In this document: in pieces, positions 45,572-54,458 of the stretch
Layout: each line of letters opens with the position of its first letter
Position numbering within the stretch: position 1 is the stretch's first letter
Assembly: GCF_040066175.1 (NCBI RefSeq)
Contig: NZ_JBEAAM010000020.1
Location: forward strand, 6,891 to 70,890
DNA from: Solimonas sp040066175
Lineage (GTDB): Bacteria > Pseudomonadota > Gammaproteobacteria > Nevskiales > Nevskiaceae
Direction: 5' to 3'
DNA: 64,000 nucleotides
Program-made: the position numbers and the translations under genes
The notes under the pieces: generated by a model
Database searches by the model: none
What the model was told of the DNA's origin: nothing
Seen by the model: the letters and a program-made list of their open reading frames with translations, nothing else

Positions 45572-46843
45572 ATGAGCGAGACTTCGGAGAGTCGCTACGT
45601 CAGCCGCCTGACCCGGCAGACGCTGGCCCTGATCCTTGCCGGCGGTCGCGGCGCGCGCCTGGGACCCTTGACCGACTGGCGTGCCAAGCCGGCGGTGCCC
45701 TTCGGCGGCAAGTTCCGCATCATCGATTTTCCGCTGTCCAACTGCATCAACTCCGGCATCCGCCGGATCGGCGTGCTGACGCAGTACAAGTCGCACTCGC
45801 TGATCCGTCACATCCAGCGCGGCTGGGGCTTCCTGCGCGGCGAGTTCCATGAATTCATCGAACTGCTGCCGGCGCAGCAGCGCATCAGCGAGACGGCCTG
45901 GTACGCAGGGACCGCCGACGCGATCTACCAGAACCTCGACATCATCCGCCACCACGCGCCCAGCTACGTGCTGGTGCTGGCGGCGGATCACGTCTACAAG
46001 ATGGACTATGGCCCGATGCTGGCCGCGCATGTCGATCGTGGAGCCGACATCACCGTCGGCTGCATCGAGGTCCCGCTCGACCGTGCCCGCAGCTTCGGGA
46101 TCATGCAGATCGATGCCGACCAGCGCATCGTCAGCTTCGTCGAGAAGCCCATGCAGGCCGAGCCGATGCCCGGACGGAGCGACGCCGCCCTGGCGTCGAT
46201 GGGGATCTATGTATTCTCGACCGGCTTCCTGCTCGACGTGCTCAGACGCGACGCCGTGCAGATGGACTCGTCGCACGATTTCGGCAAGGACATCATCCCG
46301 GCGTCGATCGGCCGCGTGCCGGTCTTCGCCTATCCGTTCCGCGACGTACAGAAGGGACAGCTCGGCTACTGGCGCGACGTCGGCACCGTCGATGCGTTCT
46401 GGGAGGCGAACATGGAGCTGCTCGACGTGGTTCCCGCCCTGAATCTATACGACCGCGACTGGCCGATCTGGACCTACCAGGAGCAGCTGCCGCCGGCCAA
46501 GTTCGTGTTCGACGATCCGGACCGCCGCGGCGTCGCGATCAGCTCGATGGTTTCCGGCGGCTGCATCGTCGCCGGCGCGCGGCTCTGGCGCAGCCTGTTG
46601 TTCTCGAACGTGCGCGTCGAGTCGCACTCGGAAATCGAGGAATCCGTGGTTCTGCCCAACGTCGAGATCGGTCCGCACTGCCGCATCCGTCGCGCGATCA
46701 TCGACAAGGGTTGCATCCTGCCGGAACGCACGACGATCGGTTTCGACCGTGAGGATGACGCGCGCCGCTTCCATGTCACCGCCGGCGGCCTGACGCTGGT
46801 CACGCCCGACATGCTCGGCCAGCCGCTGCACACCGGGGAGTGA
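45572..46843 (+). CDS. glgC: Glucose-1-phosphate adenylyltransferase
   Basis: The 423-residue product makes ADP-glucose from ATP and glucose-1-phosphate, the committed step of glycogen synthesis. Signature LILAGGRGARLGPLTDWRAKPAVPFGGKFRIIDF, later DHVYKMDY and the beta-helix C-terminal domain (SVVLPNVEIGPHCRIRRAIIDKGC-like segment). Length agrees with E. coli GlgC (431). It is divergent from the GH57-GH77 gene across a 152-bp region and leads glgC-glgP-glgA. Allosteric control by fructose-1,6-bisphosphate is typical for gammaproteobacteria. Confidence 0.96.
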   Translation: MSETSESRYVSRLTRQTLALILAGGRGARLGPLTDWRAKPAVPFGGKFRIIDFPLSNCINSGIRRIGVLTQYKSHSLIRHIQRGWGFLRGEFHEFIELLPAQQRISETAWYAGTADAIYQNLDIIRHHAPSYVLVLAADHVYKMDYGPMLAAHVDRGADITVGCIEVPLDRARSFGIMQIDADQRIVSFVEKPMQAEPMPGRSDAALASMGIYVFSTGFLLDVLRRDAVQMDSSHDFGKDIIPASIGRVPVFAYPFRDVQKGQLGYWRDVGTVDAFWEANMELLDVVPALNLYDRDWPIWTYQEQLPPAKFVFDDPDRRGVAISSMVSGGCIVAGARLWRSLLFSNVRVESHSEIEESVVLPNVEIGPHCRIRRAIIDKGCILPERTTIGFDREDDARRFHVTAGGLTLVTPDMLGQPLHTGE

Positions 46844-46849
46844 GCATCC

Positions 46850-49072
46850 ATGGACACGAGTCCCGCCCACCGCCTCAGTGCGACGAACGACCTGGTGGCC
46901 TACTTCTGCGCCGAGTACGCGGTCGATCCGCGCCTGCCGATCTACTCGGGCGGCCTGGGCGTGCTCGCCGGCGACCATCTGAAGACCGCCAGCGACATGA
47001 GCGTTCCGCTGATCGCCGTCGGCCTGCTGTACTCGGAGGGCTATTTCACGCAGCGCATCGATGCGAGCGGCCAGCAGCACGCCGACCCGATGCCGGTGGA
47101 CCCGCAGCGCAGCGGCCTGTCGCCGGTGCTCGACGTGCTCGGCCGTGAGCTGATGCTCCAGGTGCCGATGGCCGACCACGCCGTGAAGCTGCGCCTGTGG
47201 CGCAAGGACGTCGGCCGCGTGCCGCTGTTCCTGCTCGATGCCGATGTGGCCGCGAACGCCGCCGAGGACCGTGCGATCACTGCGCGGCTGTACGGCACCG
47301 GCCACGACCTGCGGCTGCGCCAGGAGATCGTGCTCGGCATCGGCGGGGTGCGCGCGGTGCGCGCGCTGGGCCTGACGCCCAGCGTCTGGCACATCAACGA
47401 GGGTCACGCCGCCTTCCTGATCCTGGAGCGCATGCGCGAGCGCATCGCCTATGGCTACAGCTTCGATGCCGCACTGGAGGCGGTGGCGGCATGCACCGTG
47501 TTCACGACGCACACGCCGGTCCCGGCCGGTCACGACGTCTTCGACCAGGGGCAGCTGCGCCATTGGCTCGGCGACTACGCGGGCACCCTGCATACCACCG
47601 AGCGGCGCCTGTTCGCGCTCGGCGGTGACGGCGGCAACAACAACCGCTTCAACATGACCACGCTGGCGATCCGCGGCTCGCGCTTCCGCAACGGCGTTTC
47701 GCGCCTGCACGGCAAGGTCGCCGCGCAGATGGAACGCGCCGAATGGCCACAGATTCCGCCGGAAGACAACCCGATCACCGGTATCACCAACGGCGTGCAC
47801 CTGCCGACCTTCCTCGCGGCCCCGTGGCAGGCGCTGCTGGACCGGCATGCGGAGGGCTGGCGCACGCGCGCGCCCGGCGAGCGTGCGTTGCGGTTCCTCG
47901 ACGAGATCAGCGACGCGGAGCTGTCGGTCTTGCGCGCCGACCTGCGCGCGACGCTGCTCGCCGAGCTGCGCGCCCGCCTGCGCAGCCAGCACCTGCGCAT
48001 CGGCACGCCCCTCGACGTCATCGACCGCCTGCTGCACGTGCTCGACGACGCCGACCAGCGCGGTGCGCCGCTGCTGGGCTTCGCCAGGCGGTTCGCCACG
48101 TACAAGCGCGCGACCCTGTTGCTGCACGACACCGAGCGGCTGCACCGCCTGCTGGCGCATCCAGAACGTCCGGCGCTGCTGGTCTTCGCCGGCAAGGCCC
48201 ATCCGAACGACGGCGCCGGCCAGGACATGATCCGCCACCTGTACCAGTGTTCGATGCGGCCGGAGTTTCTCGGACGCTTGCTGGTGCTGGAGGGCTACGA
48301 CCTGGCGCTGGCGCGTCTGCTCGTCCAGGGCTGTGACGTCTGGCTCAACACACCCGAGTATCCGATGGAAGCGAGCGGCACGTCGGGCATGAAGGCCGGT
48401 GCCAACGGCTGCATCAACGTCTCGATCCTCGATGGCTGGTGGGCCGAGGGTCACGACGGCGCCAACGGATTCGCGATTCCCCACGTCGCACACGCCGATG
48501 CAGGCCAGCGTGATGCCGCCGAGGCCGGGCACCTGTACGAGCTGCTCGAACAGCAGGTGCTCCCCGAGTACTACGGCGCCGAAGGCAGGCCGCCCTCATC
48601 GGCGTGGCTGCGGCGCGTGCGCCGTTCGGTGCAGACGATCGCTTCGCGGTTCAGCGCGGTGCGCATGGTCAACGACTACATCGGCCGGCTGTACCTGCCC
48701 GCGGCGGAATTCGGCCGCCGCGCGAATGCGGGCGCCGGCAAGATCGCGACCAATCTGGCGCGCTGGAAGAGCCTGGTGCGCCAGCACTGGCATGAAGTCC
48801 GCATCGAGCCGGTCGTGCCGGCACAGCCGCTGCGGGTCTGCGTGCACGCCGCGGGCCTGCCCGCGGACCTGCTCGCGGCCGAGGCGGTGATCGGCAGCGA
48901 GCTGCGCCTGCCGCTGCGCATGGAATCGCACGACCACGACCGCGTGCGCTTCGTCCTCGACGGTCCAGTCTCCAAGCCGCCGCACGAGCTGCGCATCTAT
49001 CCGCGGCATCCGCTGCTGCCGCATCCCTACGAGATGGGGCTGATGACGACGGTGGCGGTGCCGGCGGCGTGA
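46850..49072 (+). CDS. glgP: Alpha-glucan (glycogen) phosphorylase
   Basis: The 740-residue product begins 6 bp after glgC. It belongs to the shorter alpha-glucan phosphorylase group, recognised by VAYFCAEYAVDPRLPIYSGGLGVLAGDHLK and WHINEGHAAF; the PLP Lys is K515 in EASGTSGMKAGANG. It releases glucose-1-phosphate from glycogen ends. The group is shorter than E. coli GlgP (815) and lacks its N-terminal regulatory extension. The stop overlaps the glgA GTG by four bases. Confidence 0.94.
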   Translation: MDTSPAHRLSATNDLVAYFCAEYAVDPRLPIYSGGLGVLAGDHLKTASDMSVPLIAVGLLYSEGYFTQRIDASGQQHADPMPVDPQRSGLSPVLDVLGRELMLQVPMADHAVKLRLWRKDVGRVPLFLLDADVAANAAEDRAITARLYGTGHDLRLRQEIVLGIGGVRAVRALGLTPSVWHINEGHAAFLILERMRERIAYGYSFDAALEAVAACTVFTTHTPVPAGHDVFDQGQLRHWLGDYAGTLHTTERRLFALGGDGGNNNRFNMTTLAIRGSRFRNGVSRLHGKVAAQMERAEWPQIPPEDNPITGITNGVHLPTFLAAPWQALLDRHAEGWRTRAPGERALRFLDEISDAELSVLRADLRATLLAELRARLRSQHLRIGTPLDVIDRLLHVLDDADQRGAPLLGFARRFATYKRATLLLHDTERLHRLLAHPERPALLVFAGKAHPNDGAGQDMIRHLYQCSMRPEFLGRLLVLEGYDLALARLLVQGCDVWLNTPEYPMEASGTSGMKAGANGCINVSILDGWWAEGHDGANGFAIPHVAHADAGQRDAAEAGHLYELLEQQVLPEYYGAEGRPPSSAWLRRVRRSVQTIASRFSAVRMVNDYIGRLYLPAAEFGRRANAGAGKIATNLARWKSLVRQHWHEVRIEPVVPAQPLRVCVHAAGLPADLLAAEAVIGSELRLPLRMESHDHDRVRFVLDGPVSKPPHELRIYPRHPLLPHPYEMGLMTTVAVPAA

Positions 49073-50517
49073 GTCTGAAGGTCCTGTACGCCGCCAGCGA
49101 GGCCCTGCCGTTCTCGAAGACCGGCGGGCTGGCCGATGTCGCGCACGCGCTGCCGGAAGCACTGGCGCAATCCGGCGCCAATGTCCGCCTGGTGACGCCG
49201 GCGTACCGCGGCGCGCTCGACCGGCTGCGCGAGCCGTTGCTCAGGGCGACACTCACGGTCTGCGGCCAGCGGTTCGCGGTCTGGGAGGGCCATCCCGCGC
49301 ACGAGCGCCTGCGGGTGTGGCTGATCGACTGCCCGTCGCTGTACGCGCGCGACGGCACGCCCTACGTCGATGCCAGCGGCCGCGATCATGCCGACAATGC
49401 CTGGCGCTTCGGCTGCTTCTGCGAGGCGGTGGCGCGGCTGGCGATGGGCGAGGCCTGCGACTGGCGCGCCGACGTGCTGCACCTCAACGACTGGCAGACC
49501 GGACTCGCGCCGCTGTGGCTGCCGCGCGGCGACCCGTCGCGCGAGGCGCCGCGCACGCTGTTCACGATCCACAACCTCGCCTATCAAGGTGTCTTCGATC
49601 GCCGGGAGTTCGACGCGCTGGGAGTCGGCGCCGATCTGTGGCATCCCGATGGCATCGAGTTTCATGGCATGGGTTCCTTCCTCAAGGCGGGGCTGACGCA
49701 GTGCGAATGGCTGACCACCGTCAGCCCGAGCTACGCACGCGAAATCCAGACACCGGCATTCGGGCATGGCCTCGATGGCCTGCTGCGCCACCGCCGTGAC
49801 CGACTGTGCGGCATTCTCAACGGCATCCACGAGGAGCACTGGGATCCGCAGTGCGACCCGTATCTGCCGTTCCGCTACGGCTTTGCGACCGTCAAGGACG
49901 GCAAGCGCCGCAACCGGCTGGTCCTGCGCACCGAGTTGGGTCTGCCGGACGACGAACGTCCGCTGGTCGGGATCGTCTCGCGTTTCGCCGAACAGAAAGG
50001 CATCGATCTGCTGCTCGCCGCCGCCGCCGAGATCCGCCGCCTGCCCCTGCAGTTCGCGATTCTCGGCGCCGGCGATGCGGCGCTCGAACGCCGGTTTGAG
50101 GACTGGGCGCGGTCGGAACCGCAGCAGCTTGCCGTGCGCATCGGCTACGACGAAGGTCTGGCGCACCGCATCGAGGCCGGTGCGGACATGTTCCTGATGC
50201 CCTCGCGCTACGAGCCCTGCGGACTCAACCAGATGTACAGCCAGCGCTACGGCACCGTCCCCATCGTGCGCCGCGTCGGCGGACTCGCTGACAGTGTCAT
50301 CGACGCCACGCCCGACGCGCTGGCCGCGCACCGTGCGACCGGCATCGTCTTCGAGCACGCGGACACGGGCGGCGTGCTCTACGGACTGCGCCGCGCGCTG
50401 GAGCTGTTCGGCACGCCGCACTGGATCTCGATGCAGGATGCCGGCATGCGCCAGGACTTCTCCTGGCGCCACACCGCCGCGCAGTACCTCGAAATCTACA
50501 AGGCCGTGCGCCGCTGA
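49069..50517 (+). CDS. glgA: Glycogen synthase (ADP-glucose)
   Basis: GTG 49069 overlaps the glgP stop (GTGA). The 482-residue GT5 enzyme has the ADP-glucose-binding KTGGLADV (17-24), HLNDWQTGLAPLW and the C-terminal MPSRYEPCGLNQMYSQRYGT with the catalytic Glu. It extends alpha-1,4-glucan chains using ADP-glucose from GlgC. It ends 1 bp before the stop of the convergent CBS-domain gene. Confidence 0.96.
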   Translation: MSLKVLYAASEALPFSKTGGLADVAHALPEALAQSGANVRLVTPAYRGALDRLREPLLRATLTVCGQRFAVWEGHPAHERLRVWLIDCPSLYARDGTPYVDASGRDHADNAWRFGCFCEAVARLAMGEACDWRADVLHLNDWQTGLAPLWLPRGDPSREAPRTLFTIHNLAYQGVFDRREFDALGVGADLWHPDGIEFHGMGSFLKAGLTQCEWLTTVSPSYAREIQTPAFGHGLDGLLRHRRDRLCGILNGIHEEHWDPQCDPYLPFRYGFATVKDGKRRNRLVLRTELGLPDDERPLVGIVSRFAEQKGIDLLLAAAAEIRRLPLQFAILGAGDAALERRFEDWARSEPQQLAVRIGYDEGLAHRIEAGADMFLMPSRYEPCGLNQMYSQRYGTVPIVRRVGGLADSVIDATPDALAAHRATGIVFEHADTGGVLYGLRRALELFGTPHWISMQDAGMRQDFSWRHTAAQYLEIYKAVRR

Positions 50518-50518
50518 T

Positions 50519-51031
50519 TCAGGCGACGCGCGCCCACTCGGCGACGCCGGGACTGAAGAAGTTCGGCGGCGGCCGCGCCGCGCCGGACAGATACGAGCGC
50601 TCGGCGGCAGGACTGGGCCGCGCCAGTTCGACGACGCGGCGCTGGGCGTCGGATAGCAGATCGAGCACGTCGTCGATCGCCAGCAGGCCGACCAGATCGC
50701 CGTTGCGATCGACCACGGCGATGCGCCGGAAGCCGCGCGTGCGCATGCGTTCGAGCGTTTCCCAGAAGCCGTCGTCGGCCTGCGCGGTCGGCAGTTCGTC
50801 GGCCAGCAGCTGCTCGACGCACATCTGTTCGGGGTCGTGCTGACGGGCCAGCACCTCGAACACCAGATCGCGGTCGGTGACGATGCCGAGCGGCCGCTTG
50901 CCGCCGCCGGCGCGATCGACGACCACGACCGTGCCGTTGTTGAACTGGCGCATCATCCGCGCCGCGTCATGGATACTTGCACGCCGGTCGCACACGACGA
51001 CCGAACGGTTACAGCACTCGCCTACCCGCAT
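50519..51031 (-). CDS. CBS-domain protein
   Basis: ATG 51031 has a strong Shine-Dalgarno (GGAGGGCAGG); a TTG at 51046 would overlap it and is rejected. The 170 residues form a CBS pair (CDRRASIHDAARMMRQFNNGTVVVVD and LPTAQADDGFWETLERMRTRGFRRIAVVDRNGDLVGLLAIDD), and a short C-terminal tail with ARPPPNFFSPGVAEW. CBS pairs sense adenosyl ligands; no catalytic part is attached. A FNR-like box lies about 110 bp upstream. Confidence 0.87.
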   Translation of the reverse strand: MRVGECCNRSVVVCDRRASIHDAARMMRQFNNGTVVVVDRAGGGKRPLGIVTDRDLVFEVLARQHDPEQMCVEQLLADELPTAQADDGFWETLERMRTRGFRRIAVVDRNGDLVGLLAIDDVLDLLSDAQRRVVELARPSPAAERSYLSGAARPPPNFFSPGVAEWARVA

Positions 51032-51313
51032 GACCCTGCCCTCCAAATCCGTCTGAGCTCAAGGCCCGCTCCACCCTGTTGCCGGTTCGTGCGCAAGCCC
51101 TCCGTGAGCCAGCTTAGGAACGGCCATCCGCCGCGGCGTTGACCCAGATCAGTCGCCGGATTGCCGGCCCGCACCGCGGTCCGAGGCGCAGTCTATGCCC
51201 GCCGACGTGGACCGGCGCAGCCGTCCATCGGCCCGGCGATCGGTCCTGATGTGCGCACCTGCACGGGGCGGCCGGACGCCCGGACCGGTCGGTGGCGAGG
51301 GGGGATGGCGCGC
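51032..51313. other. 282-bp intergenic region with an FNR/Anr-like box
   Basis: No gene is supported here: open frames are composition artefacts without Shine-Dalgarno. TTGACCCAGATCAG (51139-51152) resembles the FNR/Anr consensus TTGAT-N4-ATCAA with mismatches at one base of each half. It would most naturally serve the CBS-domain gene. The region also holds the 3' side of amrS. Confidence 0.4.
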
Positions 51314-52393
51314 CTACTGGATCCGCACCGGCAGCCGCCGCGAACCCCAGTGCCCGGCGGGGCCGTCGAACACGCCGGGGATGGCGTGTCCGCAATGCCG
51401 GCAATGACCGTCGTCGGTCAGCGCGTAGCGGCCGATGTCATAGACGTCGCGCTCGATCACGAGCGTCTGGCATTGCGGGCAGTAGGTGCTGCCGCCATCG
51501 CGGTCGTGCACGTTGCCGGTATAGACGAAGCGCAGGCCGTGATCGAGCGCGATCCGGCGCGCGCGCGTCAGCGTGGAGGCCGGGGTCGGCGGCACGTCCC
51601 GCATCCTGTAGTCGGGATGGAACGCGGTGAAATGCAGTGGCACGTCGGCGCCGAGCCGGTCGGCGATCCAGCGGCACTCGGCCTCGATCTCGGCGTCGCT
51701 GTCGTTGTGGCCCGGGATCAGCAGCGTGGTGATCTCGAACCAGACTTTTGTTTCGTGCCGGAGATAGACCAGCGTGTCGAGCACTGCGCCCAGCTCGGCA
51801 CCGCAGACACGCTTGTAGAAATCCTCGCTGAAGGCCTTGAGATCGACGTTGGCCGCATCCATCGACTGGTAGAACTCGCGCCGTGCCTCGGGGCTGACGT
51901 AGCCGGCGGTGACCGCGACGGTGCGGATGCCCATCGCGCGCGCCGCCTGCGCGCAGTCCACCGCGTATTCGAGGAAGATCACCGGATCGTTGTAGGTGAA
52001 GGCGATGCTGCGGCAGCCCAGGCGCTGCGCGGTGCGTGCCAGTTGGTCGGGGCTCGCGGCGCCGGAGAGCGTGTCCATCTCGCGCGCTTTCGAGATGTCC
52101 CAGTTCTGGCAGAACTTGCAGGCCAGGTTGCAGCCGGCGGTGCCGAAGGACAGCACGCTGGACCCGGGCAGGAAATGGTTGAGCGGCTTCTTCTCGATCG
52201 GATCGACGCAGAAGCCGCTGGAGCGGCCATAGGAATACAGCCACATGCGGTCCCGCTCGCGGCCGCGCACGTAACACAGGCCACGCTGGCCCTCGTGCAG
52301 CTTGCACTCGCGCGGGCACAGGTCGCACTGCATGCGGCCATCGGCCAGCAGGTGCCAGTAGCGTCCCGGTACCGTACTTGTGTCCATGGGCAT
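51314..52393 (-). CDS. amrS: AmmeMemoRadiSam system radical SAM enzyme
   Basis: The 359-residue product has the radical SAM cluster motif CNLACKFC (C88, C92, C95), an extra N-terminal Cys set (C23, C26, C30, C40) and a C-terminal zinc-ribbon-like CPQC...CRHC. Segments LCPRECKLHEGQRGLCYVR and CVDPIEKKPLNHFLPGS identify the AmrS family, often found with AmrB and AmrA, whose genes are divergent here (the start codons are 51 bp apart). Its reaction is not established to my knowledge. Confidence 0.93.
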   Translation of the reverse strand: MPMDTSTVPGRYWHLLADGRMQCDLCPRECKLHEGQRGLCYVRGRERDRMWLYSYGRSSGFCVDPIEKKPLNHFLPGSSVLSFGTAGCNLACKFCQNWDISKAREMDTLSGAASPDQLARTAQRLGCRSIAFTYNDPVIFLEYAVDCAQAARAMGIRTVAVTAGYVSPEARREFYQSMDAANVDLKAFSEDFYKRVCGAELGAVLDTLVYLRHETKVWFEITTLLIPGHNDSDAEIEAECRWIADRLGADVPLHFTAFHPDYRMRDVPPTPASTLTRARRIALDHGLRFVYTGNVHDRDGGSTYCPQCQTLVIERDVYDIGRYALTDDGHCRHCGHAIPGVFDGPAGHWGSRRLPVRIQ

Positions 52394-52444
52394 AAGGTGC
52401 GGCCGCAGCCTTGCAATTCAAGCATTCGCCCTCAGCTTGAGGGC

Positions 52445-53206
52445 ATGGACATCCGAGCGCCCGCCGTTGCCGGCCTGTTCTACCCTGCCGCGCCCGCAGT
52501 CTTGCGCGCAGAGGTGGAAAGCTGTCTGGCCGAGGCACGGCCGCCGGCCGTCGGCGAGCTGCACGCGCTGATCGTGCCGCATGCCGGCTACCGCTACTCC
52601 GGCGCCGTCGCCGCCAGCGCCTACGCGCTGCTGCGCGGCCGTCGCTACGCACGCGTGGTGCTGATCGGTCCGGCACACCGCGTACCGCTGGACGGCATCG
52701 CACTGCCGACGGTCTCGCAGTTCCGGACACCGCTCGGCGACGTGCCGATCGACACGGCGCTGGTCGCGCGGCTGGACGTCGCGCGCCGCGACGATGCCCA
52801 CGCGCGCGAGCACTGCCTGGAAGTGCAGCTGCCGTTCCTGCAATGCCTGCTGCCGGACTTCCGCCTCGTCCCGGCCGTGGTCGGCGCGGCGTCCCCGCAG
52901 CAGGTCGAGGACTTCCTCGACGCGGCCGTCGATGCCGACACGCTGGTGATCGTCAGCACCGACCTGTCGCATTACCACGACGACGCGACCGCGCGCCGCC
53001 TCGATGACGCCACCGTCACGCGCATCGAGGCGCTGGTGACCGACCTCGACGGGCACGAGGCCTGTGGCGCGATGGCGCTCAACGGCTTCCTGCGCTACGC
53101 GGCGCGGCGGCACTGGCGCGTGCAGCGGCTCGACGTGCGCAACTCGGGCGACACTTCCGGCGACCGCAGCCGGGTGGTCGGCTATGCCAGCTTCGCCGTC
53201 GTCTGA
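52445..53206 (+). CDS. amrB: AmmeMemoRadiSam system protein B (MEMO1 family)
   Basis: ATG 52445 gives 253 residues starting MDIRAPAVAGLFYPA, typical of MEMO1 proteins. The conserved His motifs are IVPHAGYRYSG, LIGPAHRVP, CLEVQLPFLQ and STDLSHYHDD, likely a metal site related to extradiol dioxygenases. Its function in bacteria is not settled. It overlaps amrA by 23 bases. Confidence 0.93.
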   Translation: MDIRAPAVAGLFYPAAPAVLRAEVESCLAEARPPAVGELHALIVPHAGYRYSGAVAASAYALLRGRRYARVVLIGPAHRVPLDGIALPTVSQFRTPLGDVPIDTALVARLDVARRDDAHAREHCLEVQLPFLQCLLPDFRLVPAVVGAASPQQVEDFLDAAVDADTLVIVSTDLSHYHDDATARRLDDATVTRIEALVTDLDGHEACGAMALNGFLRYAARRHWRVQRLDVRNSGDTSGDRSRVVGYASFAVV

Positions 53207-53759
53207 ATTCAGCGCCGAGCACCGCGCACGGCTGCTTGCGCACGCCCGCGACAGCATCCGCCACGGCCTCGACCACGGCGGCCCGCAGGCGCACCCGCAG
53301 ACGGATGCGGACGATGCCCTGCGCACGGTGCGCGCCAGCTTCGTCACCTTGAAGATCGGCGGCGCACTGCGCGGCTGCATCGGCAGCATCGAGGCGCGCG
53401 CGCCGCTGATCGAGGACGTGGGTCACAACGCCTGGGCCGCCGCCTTCCGCGACCCGCGCTTTGCCCCGCTGCGCGCCGCGGAGTTCGACGCGCTGGAGGT
53501 CCACATCTCCGTCCTGACCCCGCTGAGTCCGATCGTCGCCGATACCGAAGCAGCGCTGCTGGCGACGCTGCGGCCCGGCATCGACGGCGTGCTGCTGCAG
53601 CAGGGCTCCTGGCGCAGCACCTTCCTGCCGCAGGTCTGGGAACAGCTGCCGGAGCCGGCAGACTTCCTGCGCCAGCTGCGCCGCAAGGCCGGCCTGCCGG
53701 AGCAGCATGACCCGCGCGCGGCCTACTTCCGTTACGGCGTCGAGGCCTTCGGCGGCTGA
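53184..53759 (+). CDS. amrA: AmmeMemoRadiSam system protein A (AMMECR1 family)
   Basis: ATG 53184, inside the end of amrB, gives 191 residues. The signature GGALRGCIGSIEA and the later DPRFAPLRAAEFDALEVHISVLTPLSPI belong to AMMECR1 proteins. Function unknown; it always seems to travel with AmrB and AmrS, as here. The Cys in RGCIG is the conserved one. Confidence 0.93.
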   Translation: MPASPSSEFSAEHRARLLAHARDSIRHGLDHGGPQAHPQTDADDALRTVRASFVTLKIGGALRGCIGSIEARAPLIEDVGHNAWAAAFRDPRFAPLRAAEFDALEVHISVLTPLSPIVADTEAALLATLRPGIDGVLLQQGSWRSTFLPQVWEQLPEPADFLRQLRRKAGLPEQHDPRAAYFRYGVEAFGG

Positions 53760-53809
53760 TCCGCACCTGCGGCATACTCGCCTGCGACTTTCCCCTCTCA
53801 GAGCGACAC

Positions 53810-54247
53810 ATGGCAGACATCGCGGGCCTGCTGAAGGCCGAAATCGTCCGGCTGTCCAGGAAAACCGTTCGGCAGACGCTCGCGCCGCTGCTGGCTTCCA
53901 CCAGGACCCAGCGTCACGAGATCAGGTCGTTGAAGCGGCAGGTCGCGGCGCTCGAAGAATCGGTGGCCCGCCTGCACCAGCACCTGGCCGCGACACGGCC
54001 GGCGGCGGCGACGATCGAGCCGCAATCGGCGCCGCGCCGCTTCGTCGCCAAGGGGCTCAAGTCGCTGCGTGCGCGTCTGGACGTGAGCCAGAGCGAGTTC
54101 GCCAAGCTGGTCGGCGTCAGCGCGCAGAGCGTCTACAACTGGGAACGCGGCAGCGCCCGGCCGCGCCCGGCCCAGCTCGCCGCGATCGCCGCGTTGCGTC
54201 AGCTCGGCAAGCGCGAGGCGCGCCGGCGCCTGGACGAGATGGCCTGA
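53810..54247 (+). CDS. Helix-turn-helix protein with N-terminal coiled coil
   Basis: The 145-residue product has an N-terminal basic helical and coiled-coil region (TRTQRHEIRSLKRQVAALEESVARLHQHL, residues about 31-59), then a Cro/C1-type HTH (SQSEFAKLVGVSAQSVYNWERG, 93-114). The HTH end resembles regulators such as those of the HigA/XRE kind. It follows amrA by 50 bp on the same strand, but a functional link is not shown. tRNA-Pro is antisense just downstream. Confidence 0.8.
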   Translation: MADIAGLLKAEIVRLSRKTVRQTLAPLLASTRTQRHEIRSLKRQVAALEESVARLHQHLAATRPAAATIEPQSAPRRFVAKGLKSLRARLDVSQSEFAKLVGVSAQSVYNWERGSARPRPAQLAAIAALRQLGKREARRRLDEMA

Positions 54248-54293
54248 CGGCAGCGCCCGCGCGCGGCGGGAGATGCCGCGAGGCGTGAACCGG

Positions 54294-54370
<77 letters not shown>

Positions 54371-54458
54371 ACAGGTATCCGACGTCAGACCGAGGGATCG
54401 TGCACTGGGCCACGATCCGGGGGCGGCATGATAAAGGCGGCAGGTGTTGCGTGCCAGC

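Noticed and set aside
51114..51407. Small open frames on both strands between the CBS-domain gene and amrS
   Set aside because: No ribosome site, Arg/Pro-rich composition and overlap with amrS.
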